From contig CBHYLN010000009.1 in NCBI GenBank assembly GCA_966128725.1, positions 1 to 60,081 on the forward strand: a stretch of DNA of 60,081 nt, written 5' to 3'. Made by a program: the position numbers and the translations under genes. The notes under the pieces are model-generated. The model ran no database searches, was not told where the DNA came from, and saw only the letters and a list, made by a program, of their open reading frames with translations. The stretch comes from JAFDZV01 sp966128725 (GTDB lineage Bacteria > Bacteroidota > Ignavibacteria > OLB7). This document shows positions 9,410 through 19,100 of this stretch, one piece after another; position 1 is the first letter of the stretch, and each line of letters opens with the position of its first letter.

Positions 9410-9444
9410 TCGGGGGATGATGCGCCAGCCGCGTCATCCCCCGA
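9410..9444 (+). terminator. Probable terminator after the surface-protein gene
   Basis: A 14-bp stem (one G-U pair) with a 7-base loop starts 55 bases after the stop codon. The following bases are only moderately T-rich, so termination strength is uncertain. Confidence 0.6.
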
Positions 9445-9829
9445 CTTCGTTTCGGGCATTACCCCCGGATCAGCAATGTGCCCGCATGGATTCGGCTGGC
9501 TCGTGGCGCTGTGGATGAGGCATGCCGGTGGCGTGGCGCGGCGTTTTTTCGGGGCGAGATAACCTAGAAAATCGTTGAATCTGGTGTTTTTTCGGATGTT
9601 ATGGGCGAATGTTTAACCAGCGCCACAACGGTTTTGAGCACGCTTTCGGGACCACCCGTTTGTACCTTCAACGCTTCATGTTTCGCGCGCGCCACTGGGC
9701 TTGCGGTCGCGCCGAATCGACAACCGATTGTGACCAAGGATGGTATTGGCTCGTTCTGCCTGAGCCAAAGTTGTTACGCAGGGAGAAGAGTCGTTGTACT
9801 CTTCAAAAACAACACCACCTCCTGGAGTG
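9445..9829. other. Gene-free stretch with a possible short transcript
   Basis: No credible protein gene is present. Frames opening near 9601 and 9609 run through the terminator at 9830-9862 and encode nothing recognisable. A small hairpin (GAAGAGT / ACTCTTC, 9785-9804) lies just ahead of that terminator. Either a small RNA or a leader that ends at 9862 could come from here. Confidence 0.4.
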
Positions 9830-9862
9830 GGCTGAGAGACACCATCTCTCAGCCTTTATTTT
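9830..9862 (+). terminator. Strong intrinsic terminator without an obvious gene upstream
   Basis: A perfect 10-bp stem (GGCTGAGAGA / TCTCTCAGCC) with a 5-base loop is followed by TTTATTTT. It is one of the best terminators in the window, yet the nearest upstream coding gene ends 470 bases earlier and has its own hairpin. It therefore probably ends a short non-coding RNA or attenuates a leader. Confidence 0.8.
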
Positions 9863-9863
9863 G

Positions 9864-9995
9864 AACCGAGGGGAGCGGGCATCATGTCGGGCGGACCTTT
9901 CCCGACCGGATGCCGATAACTAACTTGCCGGTGAAACCGTTATACTAAAATGGTTACTGCCGTTGCGAGGCTCGCTGCTCCCCTCTGAGCCGGTT
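9864..9995 (+). ncRNA. Candidate structured RNA element of unknown class
   Basis: The outer pairing joins AACCG (9864-9868) with CGGTT (9991-9995), and GAGGGGAGC (9868-9876) with GCTCCCCTC (9977-9985). Inside, GGCATC (9878-9883) pairs with GATGCC (9909-9914) and encloses GTCGGG / CCCGAC (9886-9891 with 9901-9906). Further short pairings are possible between 9929 and 9975. The element starts directly after a terminator and ends 93 bases before the gene at 10089, a place that suits a 5'-leader regulator or a stand-alone RNA. It does not match the conserved cores of TPP, SAM-I, cobalamin, SRP, RNase P or tmRNA as I know them. Confidence 0.4.
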
Positions 9996-10088
9996 AATGC
10001 ACGGTCTCTTTCTCGCTGAATCCGGTCAGCTCGGGGTTTCACGCGCCTCCTTCAACTTTGTGCTTGCTACCTGTAAGAAGGAGGGACA

Positions 10089-11606
10089 ATGATATCTCGA
10101 TACGCCACTGTTCTACTCTCGGCGTTCGGGGCCGTTATCGTGGCAGCCGTTGCTACCGCGCAGGTGCCCCGCACCATGAGCTTTCAAGGTGTGCTGGCCG
10201 ATCAGGCCGGCAATCTGGCCGCTGGCAGTTTCACGATTACCGTGAAGCTGTACGATGCGCTTACTGCCACCGTTCCCATATACACCGAAACACACGCGAA
10301 CGTTGTTGTTGTGCGCGGGATTTACAATCTGATGCTGGGCTCGGTGACGCCGTTCCCATCAACGCTTGCGTTTGATCGCGCCTACTTCCTTGGTGTAACG
10401 GTGAATGGTGGCGCGGAGATGGCGCCGCGCATACCGCTTGCGGCCGCGCCGTATGCGCTGTACGCGGCGGTCGCCGAGCAGGCCCGCGGGCTGGCCCCGG
10501 GTGTGGCTGGCATCGTGACCGATGTGGCCGGCATCAGTGGCTCGGTTAAGATGCGCGGCGAGGGGGCCACCACCGTTACGCGCAGCGGTGATACGGTGGT
10601 GATTACCTCCGTTGGCGGCGGCGGTGGAACCGGCATTCAAGGTGTGCAGAGCCCGGGCGGTACGCTCACGGTTGCCAATGCCAATGGGCCGGTTGCCAAT
10701 CTGGACATTGCCGACGGCGCGGTAACCGCAGCCAAGCTTGCCAACAATGCCGTTACGACAACCAAGATTCAGGCCGGCGCGATAACGGCCGACCGGTTGC
10801 AGGATAGCGTTGTGACGACAATCAAGGTGCGCAATGGGGCGATCACTCAGGAGAAGCTGGCCGCCGGGGTAAGCACCGCGCCAAACGGCGCTGCTGGTGG
10901 TGATCTCAGCGGTACGTACCCCAATCCATCGATCGCGGCCAATGCCGTTGGAACCACCGAGATTCAGGATACGACGGTAACGTCGGCGAAGCTGGCGACC
11001 AATGCCGTCACCAGCACGAAGCTTGCCAACGATGCGGTAACCTCCGCGAAGATCGCCGATGGATCCGTTGTAGGCGCCGATGTAAGCAGTGCGGCGAACC
11101 TCTCGATTGCAACGCTGGGGACAACAGGCAGTGTTGGCATTGGCGTGGCAGCGGGCTCGCGGCTGTCGGTGCGTGGCGCCGGCGCCACCAACGCAAGCTC
11201 GGCACTGGACGTAACCAACAGCGCCGCCCGCATGCTGCTGTTTGTACGCGATGATGGCAACGTGGGGATCGGCACCAATGCGCCCGGCGCCGCGCTGGAA
11301 ATCAATGGTGGGCCGGGTATGGGGCTTTCGGTGACTACCGGCGGAACATCGCTTTCGCCAGCAGCCGTGCCGGCCGGCGCGGCCGTGCCGGTGCCGGCGA
11401 ACGTTACGGTACTCCGTATTACCGACGACGGCGCCAACGTGCCGATTGCCGTGAATTTCCCGGCCGGCGTTCCCGGTCAGGTTCTGATTATCTCCAACGA
11501 CGACGCGACCAATGTTGCCGGTGTTGCCGCCACGCTCACGCCAATCAATCCGGGGCAGACACGGATGTTTGTGCACAACGGTGCCGGTTGGCGGTTGGTG
11601 AACTAA
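10089..11606 (+). CDS. Secreted repeat protein with tail-fibre-like heptad/pentadeca repeats
   Basis: The ATG at 10089 follows GAAGGAGGG, a strong ribosome site, and starts a signal peptide (cleavage near residue 24, ATAQ|VP). Residues 25-130 form a domain common in secreted proteins of Bacteroidota and Myxococcota (MSFQGVLADQAGN, later PRIPLAAAPYALYA). Residues about 190-330 carry imperfect 14-16-residue repeats of the type NAVTSTKLANDAVTSAKIAD, and a SGTYPNPSIA motif as in phage tail fibres. These usually fold as intertwined beta-helical fibres. The C-terminus (about 400-505) is Gly/Ala/Val-rich and ends WRLVN. No T9SS domain is seen. A surface fibre or adhesin is likely; the ligand is unknown. 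A terminator follows 30 bases after the stop. Confidence 0.8.
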   Translation: MISRYATVLLSAFGAVIVAAVATAQVPRTMSFQGVLADQAGNLAAGSFTITVKLYDALTATVPIYTETHANVVVVRGIYNLMLGSVTPFPSTLAFDRAYFLGVTVNGGAEMAPRIPLAAAPYALYAAVAEQARGLAPGVAGIVTDVAGISGSVKMRGEGATTVTRSGDTVVITSVGGGGGTGIQGVQSPGGTLTVANANGPVANLDIADGAVTAAKLANNAVTTTKIQAGAITADRLQDSVVTTIKVRNGAITQEKLAAGVSTAPNGAAGGDLSGTYPNPSIAANAVGTTEIQDTTVTSAKLATNAVTSTKLANDAVTSAKIADGSVVGADVSSAANLSIATLGTTGSVGIGVAAGSRLSVRGAGATNASSALDVTNSAARMLLFVRDDGNVGIGTNAPGAALEINGGPGMGLSVTTGGTSLSPAAVPAGAAVPVPANVTVLRITDDGANVPIAVNFPAGVPGQVLIISNDDATNVAGVAATLTPINPGQTRMFVHNGAGWRLVN

Positions 11607-11636
11607 CGCGTTGCTACGTTGCAGGAAAGGGTGTAT

Positions 11637-11669
11637 AGCCCCACGGCCGCCGGTGCCGTGGGGCTTTTT
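11637..11669 (+). terminator. Intrinsic terminator after the fibre-like gene
   Basis: A perfect 11-bp stem (AGCCCCACGGC / GCCGTGGGGCT) with a 7-base loop is followed directly by TTTTT. Confidence 0.92.
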
Positions 11670-11726
11670 CATGGCCGGGCACTGGGGCGGGCTGCAATTT
11701 GGCCAGGCACGATCCGTTTTTTGTGC

Positions 11727-13091
11727 ATGACCAATCCGTTTTATCCGCATCTGTTCGGTGCCGTGGTGATAGTGCTGCTGTGGCTGGTGGCGCTGCTGCT
11801 TACCTGGGGCCTGAACCATCAATGGTGGACGCTCAAAGCCGTGCGGAAGCTCAAATGGTGGGTTCCCGCTGTAGGGCTTGTGGCCGATGCTCTGTGGGCC
11901 ATCGGCACAGCGGCCGATGCTCGCTGGCTTACCATGATTGGTGCGGGGGCAACCTCATCCACGCTGATTCTGGAAGTCGCATTGTTGATTGCGCTGCCGT
12001 TCAGCGGGCTTGTACTGGTGGGTGAACGGATCGCGCGTTGGTTCGGCGCACGCCGTGCGAAGTCCGCGAATGCATCACATGCGAGTGATGCGCCGGAAGG
12101 TGCCGAGTCTCCAGCCGCGTTGCCAGGCGTGGGCCAGGAAGTCATGCCTGCTGTGATAATGTCCGAACCTGCGGCGCCCGCAGAGCCATTGTTGTCCGGT
12201 GCTGCCGCGCAGGCGGGGGCGGTTGTTGCGGGGGGTGGGCTTGCATCACGGCGTTCGTTCCTTACTCGCTCGGCGGCTGTGATCCCGGCCGCCGCACTGT
12301 CGGCCGCCGGCTACGGGCTGGCGCGGTCGTGGGGGGCGGTGGTAATGCCGGAGATCCCGCTGACCATTGCCGGCCTGCACCCCGCGTTGGATGGGCTTCG
12401 CATCCTGCACCTCTCGGATCTTCACCTCGGTTACTTCGCCGATCTGCACGATCTGGAGGCATTGGTGCGTAATGCCGAGGGCGTACGCGCGGATATGGTG
12501 ATCGCATCCGGCGACATTGCCGACGACAACCGCATGCTGCCCGACGCGCTGCGGATGATTGCCGCGCTTAAGCCACGTCTGGGTGTGTTTGCAACGCTGG
12601 GCAATCACGAGTATTTCCACGACATCGCTCAGGTGTTGCGGATCATCGAACGCGGCCCGATACCGTTGCTTCGGAACACCGGCGCCGAAGTGCGCGTGGG
12701 CGAGGCAGTGATGTACGTTGGCGGCGCCGACGATCCGGTGAAGCTGGGCGCCAAGCAGTGGAATCACCAATTCCTCCTGCGATCGGTAACCGAGGCGTTT
12801 GATGGTGCCCCGTCCGAAGCATTTCATCTGCTGGTAAGTCACCGTCCGGAAGGGTTCGACATCGCCCGCGAGCAGGGCTTGCAGCTCACGATTTCCGGCC
12901 ACACACATGGTGGGCAGCTTGGGTTCAATGGTCGCAGCATGCTGGAGCCGTTCATGCGCGATCGTTATATGTGGGGCCATTACCAGCAGGGCGCCTCGCA
13001 GTTGTACACATCGGCGGGCGTGGGGCATTGGTTCCCGTTTCGCCTTGGATGCCCGCCGGAGGCGCCGGTGTATGTGCTGCGCCGTGGCTGA
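11727..13091 (+). CDS. Membrane-anchored metallophosphoesterase (YkuE/YaeI-like)
   Basis: I start at the ATG at 11727 because earlier in-frame starts lie in or before the terminator at 11637-11669. The 454-residue protein has an N-terminal membrane part of about four helices (residues 7-130), an Ala/Pro-rich linker, then a twin-arginine-like segment SRRSFLTRSAAVIPAAALSA (about 172-191). The catalytic domain begins at about residue 226. All metal-binding blocks are visible: DLHLG, SGDI, GNHE, the later SH and GHTHGGQ. Relatives are two-metal phosphodiesterases; some cleave lipid pyrophosphates such as UDP-diacylglucosamine. The twin-arginine segment in the middle suggests the catalytic part faces the periplasm. 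The exact substrate is not deducible. Confidence 0.85.
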   Translation: MTNPFYPHLFGAVVIVLLWLVALLLTWGLNHQWWTLKAVRKLKWWVPAVGLVADALWAIGTAADARWLTMIGAGATSSTLILEVALLIALPFSGLVLVGERIARWFGARRAKSANASHASDAPEGAESPAALPGVGQEVMPAVIMSEPAAPAEPLLSGAAAQAGAVVAGGGLASRRSFLTRSAAVIPAAALSAAGYGLARSWGAVVMPEIPLTIAGLHPALDGLRILHLSDLHLGYFADLHDLEALVRNAEGVRADMVIASGDIADDNRMLPDALRMIAALKPRLGVFATLGNHEYFHDIAQVLRIIERGPIPLLRNTGAEVRVGEAVMYVGGADDPVKLGAKQWNHQFLLRSVTEAFDGAPSEAFHLLVSHRPEGFDIAREQGLQLTISGHTHGGQLGFNGRSMLEPFMRDRYMWGHYQQGASQLYTSAGVGHWFPFRLGCPPEAPVYVLRRG

Positions 13092-13158
13092 GCCGGTGTG
13101 CAATGCGCGTGCGGTTCGCTCGCGTGTGCTCTTTCCGCGCAGCGGCCTATGAAAACGA

Positions 13159-13195
13159 AACGCGCCGGCATCGTGTGGAACGATGCCGGCGCGTT
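13159..13195. terminator. Bidirectional terminator between convergent genes
   Basis: A perfect 15-bp stem (13159-13173 with 13181-13195) with a 7-base loop lies between the end of the phosphoesterase gene and the end of icd. Flanking A/T bases are present on both sides, so it could serve both strands. Confidence 0.85.
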
Positions 13196-13224
13196 GCATA
13201 ACAGGCGGTGCGCGGGATGCGCGT

Positions 13225-14592
13225 TTACATGTGCGCGATCAGTGCGTCGGCGAACTCCGACGTCTTGATCTCGGTGGCGCCGTCCATCAGGCGCGCGAAG
13301 TCGTACGTAACGTGCTTGGCGCCGATGGCACCATCCATTCCCTTGATGATCAGGTCGGCAGCCTCGGTCCAGCCCATGTAGCGCAGCATCATCTCGCCGG
13401 AGAGGATTACCGAGCCCGGGTTCACCTTGTCCAGGTTGGCATACTTCGGGGCGGTGCCGTGCGTGGCCTCGAAGATGGCAGCGCCGGTAACGTAGTTGAT
13501 GTTGGCGCCAGGCGCGATGCCGATGCCGCCAACCTGTGCGGCAAGCGCGTCGGAGAGATAGTCGCCGTTGAGGTTCAGCGTGGCGATCACATCGAACTCG
13601 TTGGGGCGGGTAAGCACCTGCTGCAGCGTGATATCGGCGATGGCATCCTTCACAAGGATGCGGCCAGCCGCCAGCGCCGCGGCCTGCTCCGCGTTTGCAG
13701 CCTGTTCGCCCTGATCCTTCTTTGTGCGTTCCCACTGGCTCCAGGTGTAGCAGGCATCACCGAATTCCTTCTCGATCATGGCATAACCCCAGTCACGGAA
13801 TCCGCCTTCGGTGAACTTCATGATGTTCCCCTTGTGCACGATCGTGACCGACGAGCGCTTGTTCCGGATGGCGTACTCAACGGCCGAGCGAATCAACCGC
13901 TCCGAGCCCTGACGGCTAACCGGCTTCAGGCCGATGCCAACCTCAACGGCCGAGCCGGAAGCGCCAACCGCCAGGTTCGACGAGTTGAGCCATTCGTCCA
14001 CCTTGCCGGATGCGCCAAAGCGCACCTTCTCGAACATCTTCGGGAATTCCTTCTCGAGGAATGCGAGCACCTTGGCGGCATCCTCCGAACCGGCGGCCCA
14101 TTCGATGCCGGCGTAGATGTCCTCGGTGTTCTCGCGGAAGATCACCATGTCCACCTTGTCCGGCTGGCGTACCGGCGATGGCACACCCGTGAACCAGCGA
14201 ACCGGGCGAAGGCACACGTACAGATCCAGGATCTGGCGCAGTGCGACATTCAGGCTGCGGATTCCGCCGCCAACCGGTGTTGTGAGCGGCCCCTTGATGC
14301 CAACCAGATACTTGGCCATCGCGTCCAGCGTATCCTGCGGCAACCAGATTGCTTCGCCGTACACCTCGTTGGCCTTCTCGCCGGCATATACCTCGTACCA
14401 GGCAATCTTCTTTGAACCGCCGTAGGCGCGCTCAACGGCGGCGTCAAGCACGCGCACCGATGCGCGCCAGATATCCGGGCCGGTTCCGTCGCCTTCGATG
14501 AACGGGATGATCGGATTGTTGGGGACCTGCATCGTGCCCCCCTGCATCGTTATCGGTTCGCCCCACGTTGGCGACGGAAGATTGAATGCCAT
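13225..14592 (-). CDS. icd: NADP-dependent isocitrate dehydrogenase
   Basis: The enzyme oxidatively decarboxylates isocitrate to 2-oxoglutarate with NADP+ in the TCA cycle. The start at 14592 (MAFNLPSPTWGEPI) aligns with the usual Icd N-terminus, leading to NPIIPFIEGDGTGPDIW. The substrate loop contains RSLNVALRQ with the serine that is phosphorylated by AceK in E. coli. HKGNIMKFTEG and LNGDYLSDALAAQVGG supply the lysine and metal-binding aspartates. HGTAPKYANLDKVNPGS carries the Lys-Tyr pair typical of NADP specificity. At 455 residues it is longer than the E. coli enzyme (416), partly from an Ala/Gln-rich insertion near residues 300-315. The start has no strong ribosome site. It is the last gene of a minus-strand series after the subtilase and MFS genes. 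Confidence 0.95.
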   Translation of the reverse strand: MAFNLPSPTWGEPITMQGGTMQVPNNPIIPFIEGDGTGPDIWRASVRVLDAAVERAYGGSKKIAWYEVYAGEKANEVYGEAIWLPQDTLDAMAKYLVGIKGPLTTPVGGGIRSLNVALRQILDLYVCLRPVRWFTGVPSPVRQPDKVDMVIFRENTEDIYAGIEWAAGSEDAAKVLAFLEKEFPKMFEKVRFGASGKVDEWLNSSNLAVGASGSAVEVGIGLKPVSRQGSERLIRSAVEYAIRNKRSSVTIVHKGNIMKFTEGGFRDWGYAMIEKEFGDACYTWSQWERTKKDQGEQAANAEQAAALAAGRILVKDAIADITLQQVLTRPNEFDVIATLNLNGDYLSDALAAQVGGIGIAPGANINYVTGAAIFEATHGTAPKYANLDKVNPGSVILSGEMMLRYMGWTEAADLIIKGMDGAIGAKHVTYDFARLMDGATEIKTSEFADALIAHM

Positions 14593-14798
14593 GTCGGTAC
14601 TTGGATCTAGCGTTGGAAATGAGAGAGAGCGAGGAACTTGGCCGTGCTCGCGGCCAGTAAAGGCCACGGTCACAGCGGAATGCTGGATTGGCGGGCGAAG
14701 ATAGAAAGGGGCGGCCGATATCGCACGGAAACTGTTGTGTACGATGGTGACGGGCTGCTGGTTTGCCTGTATGGGCTGCCTGTGATGTGCCTGATGTG

Positions 14799-16004
14799 TT
14801 ATCGGATGGCCTGTTTTGCCGGCATGCCGGAGGCGCCGGCCAGACCAATCCCCACAACTGCCGCGCAAACGGCGGTGATCACCAGCGGCCCCTGGTGCCC
14901 AACGCTGTCCCAGGCCAGGCCGGTCCATGTGCTGGCCACCAGCGCCGCCAGGCTGGCCAGCATCGTTTGCAACCCGATAGCCTGCCCGCGCTGCTCGTTG
15001 GGGACCATGTCGCTTATCCATGCTTTGGCCACGCCCTCGGTAAGCGCCGCGTAGGCTCCGTACAACACAAATGCGCCCCAGATCACTGCCGAGCCGGAGG
15101 CGAGCGCAAATCCAAGGTATGCGGCAGTGTACACGGCCATGCCGGCGATCATCACGCCACGGCGCCCCAGCCGATCGGAAAGTTTCCCGGCCGGGAATGC
15201 GGCCAACGCGAACACCATGTTGTAGGCGATGTACGCGCCAACCGCCGCGGCGTCTGAAAATCCGGCGCCGCGGGCTCGGAGCAGCAGAAAGGCATCGCTG
15301 GAGTTCACCAGCGCGAACAACGTAAGCCACGCGACCAGCCGGCGATACGAAGCCGGTGCCTGAGCCCAGAACGCAAACAGCGTGCGGATGCCGGGCCGCG
15401 AGCCCGTTGCCGCGAAACCCCGTTCGCGCACCCACAACGTGGCAACCGTTGCAAGTATGGCAGGGATAAAGGCCACCAGGTACAGCGTGACATAGTCACC
15501 AGGATGGAAGGCCAGCCAGGCCAGCGCAAGGAACGGGCCGATGGCCGCGCCCACGGTGTCCATCGCGCGGTGGAAGCCGAACACCGCGCCGCGTGTTTCG
15601 GGCGTGGCGTTTTCAGCCAGAAGCGCATCGCGCGGCGCCGTGCGGATTCCCTTGCCGATACGGTCGGCAACACGCGCAGCCAGCACGCCGCCAACCGAAG
15701 CCGCAATGCCGGGGATGGGCTTGCTGAGCGCCGAAAGGCCGTAGCCCAGCGTAACGAACACACGACGGCGCCCGAAGGAGTCCGACAGGGCGCCGAAATA
15801 TCCCTTCGACACGCCAGACACTGCTTCGGCGATGCCTTCGACAATGCCAACCCATGCCATCGATGCACCGAGCACACCGGTCAGATAGAGCGGGGCAATC
15901 GGATACAGCATTTCGCTGGCCATATCCATCAACAACGACACAACACCGAGCACGACAACGGCGCGCGGGATTGTGCGGTCTGGGTGTTCGGATATCTGGC
16001 TCAT
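14799..16004 (-). CDS. Major facilitator superfamily transporter
   Basis: The 401-residue protein has about twelve hydrophobic helices. Its conserved MFS loop between helices 2 and 3 reads GALSDSFGRRR and recurs in the second half as GKLSDRLGRRG. DRIGKGIRTAPRDAL after helix 4 is typical of a group of uncharacterised MFS permeases. The substrate cannot be told from the sequence; drug or metabolite export is common in this group. The gene lies 206 bases upstream of icd and 140 bases downstream of the subtilase, all on the minus strand, but no functional link is apparent. There is no signal peptide, as expected. Confidence 0.85.
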   Translation of the reverse strand: MSQISEHPDRTIPRAVVVLGVVSLLMDMASEMLYPIAPLYLTGVLGASMAWVGIVEGIAEAVSGVSKGYFGALSDSFGRRRVFVTLGYGLSALSKPIPGIAASVGGVLAARVADRIGKGIRTAPRDALLAENATPETRGAVFGFHRAMDTVGAAIGPFLALAWLAFHPGDYVTLYLVAFIPAILATVATLWVRERGFAATGSRPGIRTLFAFWAQAPASYRRLVAWLTLFALVNSSDAFLLLRARGAGFSDAAAVGAYIAYNMVFALAAFPAGKLSDRLGRRGVMIAGMAVYTAAYLGFALASGSAVIWGAFVLYGAYAALTEGVAKAWISDMVPNEQRGQAIGLQTMLASLAALVASTWTGLAWDSVGHQGPLVITAVCAAVVGIGLAGASGMPAKQAIR

Positions 16005-16144
16005 CTATTGCCTGGCATGGCGTTGAAATGAAGTGGCCGGAGCCACGGCCCCGGCCACGCGATGCGTTCATCCAGATCCAGGGTCCGCGCAAGCGCCAGG
16101 GCGCTGTTCAACAGTCCCTCGGGATCGAGTGCTTCAACAGGTTG

Positions 16145-19100
16145 TCAGCGTGCAACCACCAGGCGTCCGATGGCGCTCTGGTCGCCTGCTTCGATCCTCA
16201 GGAAATAGTTGCCGGAGGGGAGAGCGTCCACCGCGATCGTCGCCTGATGGGCGCCGGCCGTCAGCTTGCCGAGATCGTGTCTGGCAACCTCAAGCCCAAG
16301 CGCGTCGTACAGCACAAGATGCACTGTCGAGGTGGTGGCAAGCTGGAACGGCACCACCGTTTGGCTGGTGCATGGGTTGGGGACCGCCTGGTACATCATC
16401 ACGCTGCCGCTGCCAATGCTGCCGCTGTGCTCAACCCCTGCCGAACCCGTTTCCTGATAGTTTATCAACTGCCCGTAAACGTTGTTGCCGAACGAACCGA
16501 GCGCGCCGTTAACGCCTGCCGCCGTGGACAGCGCCACCGATTGGTACACGATTGCCGGAACGGCCATCTGCTTCCACGTGGCGCCGAAGTCGTTGGTTTC
16601 GTACATGCCGTTCTGCGTGGCCACGAATGCGCGCGTGGTTCCTGGAACAAAGCTTACACCGCTGGCCTGCGCCCCGCTGAATGGAGGGGTTACAAGCTGC
16701 CAGCTTCGGCCACCGTCGCGCGATGCGCAGATGGCGTACGAACCCGTGCCCGACTGCAGCGGCGAAAACGTTGCCATGCCGTCGTTGGCGTTGGCGAAGG
16801 CAAGGAAGAAGCAGTTCACGCTCGGCGTTTGCGCAACCGCCCACGTGCGGCCGCGGTCGTTGGAGCGATAGATGCGGCTGTTGTTCGTACCAAACCACAG
16901 GTTATCGCCAGATGCCGCAAACGAGTTGTTCCACCCGGCTTCGGTGGAGTTTGTTGCCTGAAGGCGTGTGGTGATCGGTTGCCACGTAACGCCCCCATCA
17001 CTTGTGGTGCCGATACCCCAGAACCCGCCAAGCGGATCGCCCACGAATACGCCGTTCTGGTCGTCGAAGAAATGCACTGCGTTAACAAACGGCGTGATCG
17101 AGGCAACGCTTGTCGTCTGCCACGAGTTGCCGGCATTGGCGGTGCGGAAGATCTTGGCCTGACCCGAGGATGGACCGCTGCCGGCGAATGCACGCTGGCC
17201 GTCGCGGGCGTGAATGCAGTACAGCGCTTCATTGCCCGGAACCTGTTGCAGGCGCGACCAGTTCTCGCCATCGGTGACGCGCGAGAACAACGGCACCGAG
17301 GTTGTGGACGACGTTTGCGCGTTGGTCAGCGCCCAGGCCAGTTTTGTTGTAACCGCCGAGACACCGCTGCCGCTGTAGATCGGGATGCCGCCGCCGGCAA
17401 GCGGATCGTACTGCAGGTGCCAGCCCGGCAGGCGCACCGGAATCAACACGGCTATGTAGTCCTCGTACAGGCCGCTGGAGAGCTTGAGCACAAGCTGAAG
17501 ATTCCCCTCGGAGTACAGAATGCCACTGTTCTTGCGCAGCTTTACCTGCAAATCCTTGGTGGTTGTCTGCAGCGTGCCCAACGCGTCTACCGTGGCGATG
17601 GCGTCCAAGGTGAGCGCCTGATTGGGGAGCGGGATGATCGAGAGGCCGGTTACCGGACTCAGGTAGTTGCGCAGCGTAAGCCGAACGGTTACCGATTGAT
17701 CCAGGTCGCGGATGGTATCCAGCGCCTTGCCGTTGATAGTGTAGCCTTCCACTGCCACGCCAGGGATACCGGTTGGGTCGCCTTCGGCCAGCGTGGCGTT
17801 CAGCGATACGGCACGGAACGCATTGGCCCGACGGTAGAAATACGGCCCGAGATCCGACGAGCGGACCTTCACGCGATCACCCGTAACACGAATCTGCATC
17901 GCGGCCTGGTCCGGCGTCCAATCCGGATGGCGCGCCAGTATCAGCGCGATGATGCCGGAGGTAATGGGCGACGAGAACGATGTTCCGTCGATCGAACCAC
18001 CGTTGATTGTGGCGCCGTAGCCTCCGCCCGGTGTTGTGGTGTAGATGGCCACGCCAGGCGCCCACACGCCCACCGAAACACCGTACTGCGAGAATCCGGC
18101 AGCCGAATCTCGCGACGTTGTTGCCCCCACCGAAAGCACGTGCCGCAGGTTCGCCGGGTAGCTGGGCGCAAGATCGTTGTTGGTGCCGAAGTTGCCGGCG
18201 GCGGCCACAACCAGCGCGCGCTTGCTGTAGGCGTAGTCCACAACATCCTGCAGCGCCTGCACTTGCGATTGCTGCGTGCTGCCACCCCAACTGCAGTTGA
18301 TGATACGGGCGCCTGCATCGGCCGCATAGCGGATACCGTCATACCCGGCCAGCACGCTTCCCGTGGCGGCGGTATCGCCCGTGCACTTCACCGGGATTAT
18401 CCGCGTGCGGAACCCTACGCCCGCCACACCTTTGGCATTGTCGGCCCGTGCCGAGGCGCATCCCGCCACAAGCGTACCGTGATATCCTTCATAACCCGGC
18501 GTGCTGCTGGGTGTTGGCGATGGGTCGTTGTCCGGGCGGAAATTGCCGCTCTGTGCCTGGTTGACGTTGACAGCGCCCACGAAGTCCCATCCATGCACAT
18601 CGTCAACCATGCCGTTGTTGTCGTCATCCACGCCGTTGGTGCGTTTGCTTTTCCCCTGGCCATCCAGACCGTCCTCGCCGGGGTTGATCATGATATTCGG
18701 CAGGATGTCCTCATGTGTCCAGTCCACGCCGGTATCGATGATCGCGATCGCGATGGTGGAATCGCCCTTGGTGACATCCCATGCCTGCGGGGCCTGGATG
18801 ACGTTCAGCCAATCCTGCTGTGCCAGCAGGGGATCGTTCGGGGAGTACGTGGTCTGGAAGATGAAATATGGCTCGGCATAATCCACCAATCCTGTTGCAA
18901 CCAGTTGGTTGGCGATGTCGCGGGCATCGTACGGCAGGGAAAAGCTGACGACATACACGCGGTCGAACCCGTGCATGGCGCCGTCGAGATTCAGCCCGAA
19001 CGTGTGGTTCTCCGGATATGGGGCCAATGGGAACATCGTTCGGCGCCCGGTTACACCCGTGGGCTTCAGCACGGCATCAAGCGCCGGAACGCCAAACGCA

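Noticed and set aside
9830..9862. CTGAGA sequence suggesting a TPP riboswitch
   Set aside because: The other conserved TPP segments (such as GAACCTGATCTGGATAATGCC) are missing, and the bases form a simple perfect hairpin followed by T residues, which is a terminator.
9601..9864. 87-codon frame in the gap after the surface-protein gene
   Set aside because: Its 3' end runs through a perfect intrinsic terminator, and the translation has no protein-like features.
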